Positions 55,961-64,000 of a stretch of 64,000 bases of DNA are shown piece by piece. The notes under the pieces were generated by a model, which was not told the DNA's origin, did not search any database, and worked only from the letters and a program-made list of their open reading frames with translations. The stretch covers positions 42,014 through 106,013 of the forward strand of contig JAMYHX010000099.1 of the NCBI GenBank assembly GCA_025529335.1, in the 5' to 3' direction. The stretch's first letter is position 1. Every line of letters starts with the position of its first letter. This DNA is from Rhizopus sp. PT2906. Taxonomy: Eukaryota > Mucoromycota > Mucoromycetes > Mucorales > Rhizopodaceae. Both the position numbers and the translations under genes were made by a program.

Positions 55961-57202
55961 CTAATTAGAATATTTCGTAAAGTCAAACTGGTTGAGTATA
56001 GGTGAATGAGGTGTAACGGGTGAGTCAGGCTCGGAAGTATAGACGGATGAGGTGGGTGAGTAAGTGTCATCGTAGGCTGTATTATAAGCATCGGATGACA
56101 GAACAAGTGGTTCTGGTCTATGTTTCAGTAAGGCTGCTTCTTCATCTCCTGTTATCTGTTCTAGCACCACGTCGTCATGTTCAATGCTGTAGATTAGTGA
56201 TCTAATACTTAATTTGGTTGCGCCAAGATATTGCATTCGAGTACGACATTCAGGATTAATTGAGGGTAAAAAATTTTGAGCTACAGCAAATGTAACAATA
56301 GCATAAATTGATCCACCCACAAGATCAATCATGTAGTGGTGAGTAAGATACATCGTAGCAAACCACATCCACATCACGTAAGCAATAGCTAATGGCTTGA
56401 GTTTAGGACAAAGATAGACCACGAAAAGCATCTCAATGGTTGCAGAACCGGAGTGAAGGGAGGGAAAGGCGCCAAACACAAGCGGAGAGGATCCAAAGGT
56501 AGAGCCGTACAAATCTAAGCCAAGGATCTTGTCGATACGAATCAATCCACCAGGTTCACCAGGAATAGAGTAATCTGCAGGTGCTGAACCGTAGCTGAGC
56601 TCGTACCCTATTTTTGTTAAAAAAAAAATTAGCCAAAAGAAGTAAAAAAGATGTCTATTTGAAACATTACATGGAGATGCATTTGGAAATAGTAGTTGAG
56701 TAAGCACACCAGCGAGGTTCATATAACCAAACGCGGCACCATAGACTTTGAGGCAACCTGGTGGGCCAAAGACAAAGAGCAACAATGCCAAAATGAAAGG
56801 AAAGCTGAAATGAATGACACCATAAGGTAGCCAAGCAAGAATGTCTAATACAGGGTGTGTATGCTTTGAGATCACTTCGGATAAGTTGGCGCCATAAAGA
56901 ATTCTCTCAAGGGTTGGTAATAAATTTACAAAGATGTGATTAGGACGATAATCAATAGGAATAAATTGACAGGCGTAAAAAGTAATTAACCAAGTAAAGA
57001 TGGGTAAAGCGGGTAAAGTGAACTTTCTGATATAAGGAATCCAAAATGAAGATAAGAGTAATGCTGCTAATATAGATCGAGGTATGATAGTGGGTGCTTG
57101 TATGATGATAAAGTCGATGAGCAATAGCGCAGCGATAAAGATGTACTGAATTTGGTGACATTTTGGTACTAGTTTCATCATTTGTCGTTTCATCCTCTCC
57201 AA
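55961..57202 (-). CDS. AUR1: Inositol phosphorylceramide synthase catalytic subunit
   Basis: Exons 57202-56671 and 56607-55961; 392 residues. The enzyme moves phosphoinositol from PI to ceramide in the Golgi and is the target of aureobasidin A. It has several membrane spans and the PAP2-like catalytic motifs FGAFPSLHSGSATIE and MYLTHHYMIDLVGGS (His, His, Asp triad), plus YELSYGSAPADYSIPGEPGG and LIRIDKILGLDLYGSTF. The intron (63 nt) is in frame without stops, so it hides in a longer open frame; splicing gives the conserved SPWYELSYG. The C-terminal tail is acidic and Ser/Pro/Thr-rich, as in other fungi. In Mucorales, AUR1 copies are often several; this one looks complete. Confidence 0.95.
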   Translation of the reverse strand: MERMKRQMMKLVPKCHQIQYIFIAALLLIDFIIIQAPTIIPRSILAALLLSSFWIPYIRKFTLPALPIFTWLITFYACQFIPIDYRPNHIFVNLLPTLERILYGANLSEVISKHTHPVLDILAWLPYGVIHFSFPFILALLLFVFGPPGCLKVYGAAFGYMNLAGVLTQLLFPNASPCNVSNRHLFYFFWLIFFLTKIGYELSYGSAPADYSIPGEPGGLIRIDKILGLDLYGSTFGSSPLVFGAFPSLHSGSATIEMLFVVYLCPKLKPLAIAYVMWMWFATMYLTHHYMIDLVGGSIYAIVTFAVAQNFLPSINPECRTRMQYLGATKLSIRSLIYSIEHDDVVLEQITGDEEAALLKHRPEPLVLSSDAYNTAYDDTYSPTSSVYTSEPDSPVTPHSPILNQFDFTKYSN

Positions 57203-59776
57203 CTGTTATTCTTCTCCTTTTGTGTGTGAGTTATTTATGAATTGATGCCTAAACGTATTGTGCAGAAATAGAAAGGGAAATAAATTAAAAAAAAAAGGCA
57301 GAAAAGAGAAAAAGAGAGAAAGAGACAGGTAAGAAAGAGACGCAGAGAAAAAAAAAAAAAAAAAGATGGTAATTTTATAATCATTTTTGGCATCGTGTGA
57401 CAAAGATTTCATCCTATTTTGTAACGGTTTTTCTATTTTTCCAGCTAATCTTAATTCAAATCTCACGTGAGCCAATGTTCTTTATTGTTTTATAATGCAG
57501 TCATACTTGTGTAATAGCAAGTGTTTATTATGCATCTGCTAATGTCTCTTTCTAATCAATTTTCTTGTCTCGTCTTTAACCGATATACGGAAATGATGAC
57601 GTCTTTAAAATTAAAAAAAAATTGTGAGCAGATTTAGCTGTTTCAACGATCAGATGTACAACCTCACGTGTATACAATTATAGAAAAGGGTGGGTTTATA
57701 AACCTGGAATATGAGCAGCTATCTTTATCCACTGAGAAAAGTGGGATCAAAGGGCCGAAGGTTTTTTATTATTTTCTGTACACTTTCGGAGATATGTCTC
57801 ACATGGATCCCAAGAAAATTTTTTTGGAAGAGCGCGCTTTGACCAGAAAGAAGAACAAAAAGGAAGAGCAGGCCTATTTGATGAATATTCTTTTTATAGT
57901 AGCTATGACTCATAGGATAGGTTAGGTTCTTCTTCTGACCAGCCCTTTACTCTGCAGCAATGGATAAGAATATATAATAAATGGTCGTAGTTCCGTGATA
58001 TCAAGATCCGTTGTTTTACCGAAAAAAAAACTGCACCCAATAAAATTTAATATCGCAGATTTAATCCTAATCGCTTATTTCTTTTTTCCAGAATCCTATA
58101 TTCAAAGTGGGCCAAGATTGGGAAAGGGTCAAGGAAATGAACGCAGCGGCGTCCATATAAAAAAAAAAAAAAGCATTATCCATAACTGAAAACAGTCTTC
58201 ATTATATTACATTCATTGCTATTGTTTTTATTATCTTCAACCTTGACTTATTAGGTCTAGACAGGTTATTCTCTTGCAGAGATGGCAACAGATCCTTTTA
58301 TAGTTTGTAGTCTTGTAAAGAAGCATGTCACCATATCCTATTCCTAATCTTGTCTTGATTGCTGACAGATACAAATAATGACAATCATTAACCAACCTTA
58401 CTGCGCGACAGGCTTCATTTTTTTTTACGAGACTTGTTGGTGAATTTCTTTACTTAATAATGAAAAGGTTTTACATGCAACTTTATATTTAGCTTCAGCT
58501 TTCACGATAAAAAATCCCATTTTGGCTGTTTGATGCCTATCTTTGGGCTTGGTCTGAGGGACCAATGACGGATACGACATCAATTCCTCCGTCACTTGAT
58601 TCGTAATACACATATGCCAACCAGTGCAGGGCAAATTAAAGGAGATGTCGGTTCGGCGCTTTTTGGTGTAACAGAAGAGACAGAGAGAAACGTTTACCCC
58701 CTGAGGACAAAAAAGTTTAGTTTATCCGACCTTATTTAAACACATTTTCAGGTACCATTGAAGAAGCATAAGCTTGTATTACCTTTAAGAATAACCAAAA
58801 AGAATAACGTTTTATAACCAGACATTGCATTATTTATGATCTGCAATTTTGCATATTTCTTCTGCATTTTGTTTTTTTTTGTTAGCCTCTTTATAATCGT
58901 TTTGGTCAAAGTATAGATGCGACTGATTTAGTACAATTGTTCGATAAACAACTTTGTAGTCAATTGCCCTTATTAGTTGTACCATATTAGTCCAAATTAT
59001 AGAATTCTGCACCTTCAGCATGTACGCGAGATTAATGCCGTTAAAAGAAGCACTAATTTTCTGAAAAAGGGCAAATCTCTTGGCATGGACATTTGTTGAA
59101 TGGTTGAACAGTTTCTTCTAATTCAAAAATTTACAATACAAAATATACAAAATACGACATCTTGGAACGATATTGCTGTTCATCTTTTTTAGGTAACCAA
59201 CATTAGCCGAACTGCATAATCTAATTAGCTATTATCGCTAAGTCTCAGCATAGGTTACTTCATTCTATAGGCAGTAATGTTCTTAATAAACTATCATTTA
59301 AAAAATAAGCTTCAGTATACACCTTTCAGATTAATGACATCTTTACATCTCCACTTTGAAGAAGCCTTTAATCCATATGTATTTACCAGCAACAAGCTCA
59401 CCTACTGGCTAAACTTGTAGATTCGTCAAAAATAGAGGAATGTGATTGCTAACCGGTTTAGTATTTTATTGTATATCTCTCTCTTAAACATGTCGTGCAA
59501 CTCAAATGCTGATTATGCAAGTGTAAGCACTCATCTCATGCTTCGTTCTCACTTTTCGAATCTTTCATGGAAGCAATTGGTAATTTCTTCTTGATTAAAC
59601 TCCACAACCAATCTATATTTATCTGCAACGAAATCTATTAGTTTGGTCTGATGTCATTGTATGGGTACGATAATGACACGTGATATCTATGCCAGATGAT
59701 GTAGGGAGGGGAGCAATTTAACAGAGAGAAATTTTGGGTTTTATTTAATTTTATTAAAGGAAATTCAGGGCAACAT
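57203..59776. other. 2.6-kb gene-poor region with worn coding fragments
   Basis: After the AUR1 promoter (A/G-rich, 57280-57365) lies AT-rich DNA with several protein-like fragments. Plus strand 57643-57925 follows a TTTAG acceptor-like site and reads VYTIIEKGGFINLEYEQLS and FGDMSHMDPKKIFLEERALT. Plus strand 58085-58160 reads NPIFKVGQDWERVKEMNAAA. Minus strand 58660-58425 includes NLPCTGWHMCITNQVTEEL and KAEAKYKVACKTFSLLS. Minus strand 59090-58830 reads LAYMLKVQNSIIWTNMVQLI. None matches a family I know and no start or splice chain could be built. They may be dead transposons or a degraded gene. Confidence 0.4.
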
Positions 59777-60526
59777 TCAAGAATGCCTTTCAACCGTGAC
59801 AATAGCACTTGGAGGTGGTGTATCCTTTAGCTGCATCTGCCATCCATTCTCACCTTGAATAGCCACTGGAATACTTTCGGTTACATCACTTGGCTGTTCA
59901 GCATAGACCCATTCAAATGAACTTTCTACACTCGGAGATTCGAGAACAAGCCAATATCTCGTTGATTTCTTGAGTACGATCACTACTTCAGGTTCCCATT
60001 CAAGTACGCCAAACGTATCGCCTGGCTCAGTTTCAATCTCGACAGCCTTGGTCGATACACAGTGTTGCATATCTGGGAATCTCTTTCGTCTGGTCAGTCT
60101 GCCTCCTTCGCCTGAACAAATAGACACCACAGCAGAAATTGTTTGATTCCTGGCACTCAGTACAGGAACTTGAACACTGTGTAGATGAACATGACGATTA
60201 GGAAACAATCTGTCCCACCAGCTTTCTCCACCCATGACGTTTAAGCGTTCCACTGCTGGGTTAGGCTCAAATGCGATAGCTGCGGCTTTACCGGGTAAAA
60301 TGGTAAGTCCTGTCACATTATCGATAGGAGGAAATCCTGAATGTAAGACAGTACTTGGTCGTTGACTCGTCATGGCACATTGACTATTAGTGAGTACAAA
60401 AGCATCTTGTCTGTCAACCATATAAAAGAGACTTGTTAACCCAATAAAGAAGACAATCCATCCTTTCCATCGTCTTGTTGTCGTCTCCATCGGTTGAATA
60501 GGGTCAAGTATCTGCTTTTCTTTCAT
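59777..60526 (-). CDS. Single-pass membrane protein of unknown function
   Basis: One exon, 249 residues. A short cytosolic N-terminus rich in Thr/Arg (METTTRRWKGW) precedes one hydrophobic span at about 25-41 (IVFFIGLTSLFYMVD). The rest is likely lumenal or extracellular and rich in beta-type segments, with a possible glycosylation site (NQT) and four Cys (QCAM, SICSG, QHCVS). Conserved-looking parts include PPIDNVTGLTILPGKAAAIAFEPN and RYWLVLESPS. I do not recognise the family; a type II membrane topology is inferred from the charge pattern. The ATG is favoured because it precedes the span and follows a purine-rich leader. The NAA50 gene lies upstream on the same strand. Confidence 0.6.
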   Translation of the reverse strand: MKEKQILDPIQPMETTTRRWKGWIVFFIGLTSLFYMVDRQDAFVLTNSQCAMTSQRPSTVLHSGFPPIDNVTGLTILPGKAAAIAFEPNPAVERLNVMGGESWWDRLFPNRHVHLHSVQVPVLSARNQTISAVVSICSGEGGRLTRRKRFPDMQHCVSTKAVEIETEPGDTFGVLEWEPEVVIVLKKSTRYWLVLESPSVESSFEWVYAEQPSDVTESIPVAIQGENGWQMQLKDTPPPSAIVTVERHS

Positions 60527-60661
60527 TTTTGAAATAAAAAAAGGGGGAAAGAAAAAAAGAAAACAAAAAAAAACTTCTTTTCTCTGTCAAGTGTTTCAAA
60601 CAAGGTCACATGTGCCTTTTGATGTATGTGTGTGTCTATTCTCCCTTGCATGATAGGTTTA

Positions 60662-61188
60662 TTAGATTTCTTTTGATAAAAGGTATGCATCTCTAGGTTC
60701 TATGTTCTTATAATAGTCTTTTTCTGTCTTCTTCACTTCAAATTGATTCTTTTTATAAAAGTCAACTGCAGCATCATTTGTCACTTGAACGTGCAAATAA
60801 ACACGAGAGATATCCGTTGAGAGTTGAGATTGCTTCAAAATGTGTTCAACCAAGCGTGTACCTAATCCCAATCGACGATAGGGTTCCAGCACACCTAATG
60901 TCATCATGTACAGTTTGTATTTCTCGGGTAAATCTTCGTCTTTTTCTTTACGACAACAGACAACACCAACACAGACGTCATTATAGTAAGCTATAATGTG
61001 TTTAGTTTCTTTTATATATATATATATATATATAAATATCGACATGTACCCAACTTTGCAAATTCACCGGCTTCTAATAATTCATTATAAAAGTTGTCAC
61101 TGTAGCTAACAGGGAATAAGGTCTTGTGAAGCGCTCTGACTTGACCCAAGTTGTTTGGTGTAATGTCGCCAAGGTCAATCAGACTCAT
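60662..61188 (-). CDS. NAA50: N-alpha-acetyltransferase 50 (Naa50/San)
   Basis: Exons 61188-61050 and 60990-60662; 155 residues. This GNAT acetyltransferase starts with LGDITPNNLGQVRALHKTLFPVSYS-type sequence (the family's FPV(x)Y substrate loop), NFYNELLE, then YYNDVCVGVVCCR, LYMMTLGVLEPYRRLGLGT (the acetyl-CoA loop Q/RxxGxG), and YLHVQVTNDAAVDFYKKNQF. In animals Naa50 acetylates Met-starting N-termini and is needed for sister chromatid cohesion. The TA microsatellite in the intron is noted separately. Gene length is usual. Confidence 0.93.
61014..61034. repeat. (TA)n microsatellite
   Basis: About ten TA units inside the NAA50 intron. Confidence 0.85.
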
Positions 61189-62757
61189 TTTTTTTTTTTT
61201 TGAAAGAAGTAAAACCAAACAAAAAAAAACCAAGCCTGCGGAATCTTAATATCCACCCCGGGGACAGGGCCAAGGAGATCTTTTGATGGCATTTTTATAA
61301 TACAAGTCAGCGCGACGCATTTCTTTCTGAAAACAGTATATTTTATCTGTTCGTAATGAGGTTTGCTTATATCTCTTGTCGAAAAGACAGGTGTGCCTGT
61401 TAACGATATTGAATCAGCTCTCGCGCATAAAACCATGCATGAACTGGTCTGGATTCTACGAAACGTAGAAGCTTTCGTTACGGATAACCAGAAAGCTTTG
61501 ATAAACTCAATCGAGAACATTCTCCCAAAGTCCATCCATATGCTTTGTGTCTGGCACGTATCCAAGCATTTAACTTCAGAAATAGCTGGATGTTTCCTCA
61601 TCAAGAGCAAAGAAATAGCTGAATTAAACAAAGTCGTTGAATATCTCTATCACAACTGTCCACAGTCAGATCACTGAGTTGCAATTGACTCAGATCTGAC
61701 AATTATGGTATAAAATGTGAACCTGCCATTCTTTCTCTTTTTCCCCTCTTTTTTTGAGCTTTATAAACTTTTTCTCTGAAAAGTCCCAAACCAACAAACG
61801 TATTTTGGTATGAAAATCCACTTTTATAGAACATTAAGGCAATCCATATGGTTATGCAAAAATCCGTAAGCGAAATTATCTAAAATGTCACAAAATTCTA
61901 ATGTTGTATTATAGATGGAATCGGAAAAAGAAGAGATGCTTAAAGAAACGAACAGCACGCCGATTTTCAGCGAGAAAGAAACTCAAGCTATAGGCCATCT
62001 TTTCGGAAAGGTATGCTTTTTCGCTATTTACAAAATACGATTCGAGTTACACCTTGCCTGGAAAAACGAAATCCCCGGAGAACAATATCAATGCGATTGC
62101 CTCTCAAGGTTAAATTTTGGACTTCCTTGTCAACACATGATGAAAGCCGATGGGCCTGCTGTGGATCTCCAATACATACCCAGTAGGTGGTTTTTAAACT
62201 ACAACAGAGGTATTTGTTGATCATTAAAATAATGTTCTTACTTACATGAGCTTGCGGTTATAAAGTGGATCAGATGAAGACTGAAGGATCAAAAGAAACA
62301 GCCCAAAGAAGGAAGATCTCCTTTAATGAAAAACTCTGGGAAAAGCTATCCTTCTTACACAATGATCAACAAAGAGAGGATTTACTTGATGATCTGACAA
62401 GGTCATTAGAGAAGTATAAAGCAGCAGGATATAGATGATGTTGATTATGTAGCTGCAGCTATCGTTAAAGGTCGCATGAAATCAACAGCGGGAAAATGGT
62501 TGCTCTCCAGTTTTGAAATAGCTGAAAAAAAAGCTAAAGAAAGCGAAACTGCTTTATCGAGAACAGACAGCAAGCAGCGTAATTCCCAGTATGGTACCAT
62601 TGATTACGTCTGGCCATTCAAAAGAGATTTAGAAGATAGAATCGTTAACAACGAAAAGAAAAAGTATTATAAAAGCAAAGCATTATTGTCGCTAAAATAT
62701 TGACTATTTTCCATAGAATGAAATATGACGATGAAAACTCTTTTTTTTTGTTCATCC

Positions 62758-63392
62758 TGACATTCCTAGAGAATGTATCCTTGAAACAGCAGACGTAGGT
62801 GCAAATGGCTTTTGTGGATTCAGATCCCTGGCAGCAAATATCAAAGGCAATCAAGACTTATTTTGGGAAGTTAAGTGGGATATGCTTCAATGCTTTTACA
62901 AGAACAGAGGCATATATTCAAAATATTTTGCAACAATGTTTGATCTCGAAAGACTTGAAAGGTCCGTCTCGTCTGGACTTGAAGCCATAGACAGTGGAAG
63001 AAAAGTAAGCTTTTGTCCACTCGAGTACTGGTTCAGTACGCCACAATTCGCCCAACTTGCAGTGGATACCTATAGAGTCCCAACTGTAGTTTATCCATGC
63101 AACGTAACATTACTGTCCAACGGTAACTTTATCGAGCCTCCGCTTTTATACTTGCCATTTGAAGGCCCAAAAGACGAAAAAAAAAAAAAAAAAAAAAAAA
63201 AAAAACATACCCCAGCCATTAGTTTTACAGCATGTTGGAGGTTGTCACTGGGGAACAGTCAAAATTATTAGAAAGCTCAAGTTGGAATGGGCCAATCGTA
63301 GATGGAGGAGTAATTACGGCATGTATGAAAATGGGACAAAAACAAAGCCTCAGAAAGAATATACGGAGGGCATTGTCTATAAAAAAAGCTGA
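62758..63392 (+). pseudogene. OTU-like cysteine protease domain fragment in the MULE
   Basis: A frame reading ADVGANGFCGFRSLAANI, with NQDLFWEVKWDML and IYSKYF following, resembles the OTU core in which DGNC-GFR holds the catalytic Cys. The Cys is kept, but the DGN is changed to NGF. After an A29 run, which breaks the frame, the other frame reads LVLQHVGGCHWGTVKI, where the His-Trp pair matches the OTU catalytic His region. In known OTU proteins the domain removes ubiquitin. Here it is broken by the homopolymer, which may also be a sequencing-length artefact. Confidence 0.5.
63177..63205. repeat. A29 homopolymer
   Basis: Run of 29 A that splits the OTU-like frame. Confidence 0.9.
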
Positions 63393-63905
63393 AAACCATT
63401 GAAGACTAAAAAATAAAATATCTTTAAACCTTAATGAAATCATATGCTAATAGTCCATCAGCTTATCTTACTGAACATACTTTCATCATGTAAATCTGAA
63501 TATGTACGTATGATATAATATAAAATAATACTGCTTTAGGATATAAGGGTAGTATTAAGCCTCGCTAGGAAGTGCTAAGTAAATAGGAAAGTAAACAGTA
63601 AAGTACTGCTTACTCATATTCAAAGAACTATCTTCCTATTTGGGAGGAACGCACAAAATTTTAAGCTCAAGCAGTGCGAAGAAATAGCGGAGACCAGAAC
63701 TGTATGTACAGTTACACATTTGCGTGTCCCTAGCAATTCCCTAAAAGTAAACAACTACAATACAACAGTCACTAGTCTGGCAGCAGTCGAGCGTTTGGCT
63801 CATATGCAAATACACCAAATAGAAGTTTAAACGCCGTCTACACACATGTATAAAACTAGTTTCCCTCTTGCTTCTCTTTCTTTTTTTTTTTTATATACTA
63901 AAGCT
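63393..63905. other. Intergenic DNA before the last gene start
   Basis: No coding exon recognised. The right end is T/C-rich, like the leaders of other genes here. Confidence 0.4.
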
Positions 63906-64000
63906 ATGTCTATTGCCAACTTATTCACGGCTAGTGTAGCTACTTTATATATTATAGAAGTGGCCATACTAGCCTTTGCCACTGCAGGGGCATTTAATAT
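63906..64000 (+). CDS. 5' end of a probable membrane protein (runs off right edge)
   Basis: ATG at 63906 after a TCTTTTTTTTTT leader. The first 31 residues (MSIANLFTASVATLYIIEVA then ILAFATAGAFN) are strongly hydrophobic, suggesting a membrane span or signal anchor. Too short to identify; the rest is outside the window. Confidence 0.4.
   Translation, partial: MSIANLFTASVATLYIIEVAILAFATAGAFN

Larger units (their letters stand above)
61363..63392 (+). mobile_element. Decayed Mutator-like (MULE) element with SWIM and OTU-like segments
   Basis: Plus-strand frames in order. 61363-61677: MULE transposase part with AFVTDNQKALINSIENILPK and IHMLCVWHVSKHL (the TD and CxxxH signature). 61915-62220: a SWIM-type zinc finger (CDCLSRLNFGLPCQHMM). 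62278-62703: Lys/Glu-rich C-terminal parts. 62758-63392: OTU-like cysteine protease sequence. The frames are separated by stops and by a 29-A run at 63177-63205. The first half of the DDE domain upstream of 61363 was not found, so the element is truncated or split. Terminal inverted repeats were not identified; exact ends are unknown. Confidence 0.65.

Noticed and set aside
61185..61631. 148-codon minus-strand frame
   Set aside because: Mostly antisense to the MULE transposase segment, which has the TD and CxxxH motifs on the plus strand.

Overview
The window looks like nuclear DNA of an early-diverging fungus, most likely Mucorales (Mucoromycota; a Mucor/Rhizopus relative). Reasons: AT-rich intergenic DNA with many homopolymer runs; genes split by very short introns (about 40-80 nt, usually GTAAGT...AG); Mucorales-like proteins; and remnants of several eukaryotic transposon classes. 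No tRNA, rRNA, CRISPR array or bacterial-type operon was seen. Gene models were built by hand from the raw sequence. Each splice join was checked for reading phase, but none has been tested against transcripts or databases.

Layout. 1-3 kb is transposon-rich: a truncated gene with a PD-(D/E)XK-like motif, a C2H2-type gene, and a frameshifted Tc1/IS630-like transposase. 3.3-43 kb is a dense, conserved block: thioredoxin/PITH protein, COX10, CaM kinase, HMG-CoA reductase, a Yap1/Pap1-like bZIP factor, a TnpB/Fanzor-like remnant, globin, methyltransferase, Derlin, an NTF2-like protein, an aberrant flavoprotein monooxygenase, YPT1, an Afi1/DENN protein, an RFC subunit, a ZNF511-like protein, MND1, an LRR protein, RPS25, GWT1, CHD1 and a ROM2-type RhoGEF. 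44-64 kb is mosaic. It holds a decayed Ty3-like retroelement, glutathione-dependent formaldehyde dehydrogenase, several putative small secreted peptides, a Nudix hydrolase with an inverted partial copy, AUR1 (inositol phosphorylceramide synthase), an unknown membrane protein, NAA50, a decayed MULE with an OTU-like segment, and the start of one more gene.

The genes are independent eukaryotic units, but some share themes. COX10 and HMGR use the isoprenoid pathway; GWT1, AUR1 and ROM2 serve membrane, GPI-anchor and cell-wall biogenesis; YPT1, Afi1 and Derlin act in membrane traffic and ER quality control; CHD1, RFC, MND1 and RPS25 are housekeeping.

Most interesting: a 53-residue secreted precursor with dibasic sites ending in a short Cys-bracketed peptide (50943-51161); a 337-bp inverted duplication, identical as far as compared by eye, of part of the Nudix gene (53780-54116 and 55131-55467); a monooxygenase-like gene that has lost its second and third FAD motifs and overlaps its convergent neighbour by 10 bp; OTU-like coding sequence in a MULE remnant; a TnpB/Fanzor-like fossil; and unusual splicing (three GC-AG introns, micro-exons of 8, 11 and 19 nt, and two genes whose first coding exon is only the ATG).
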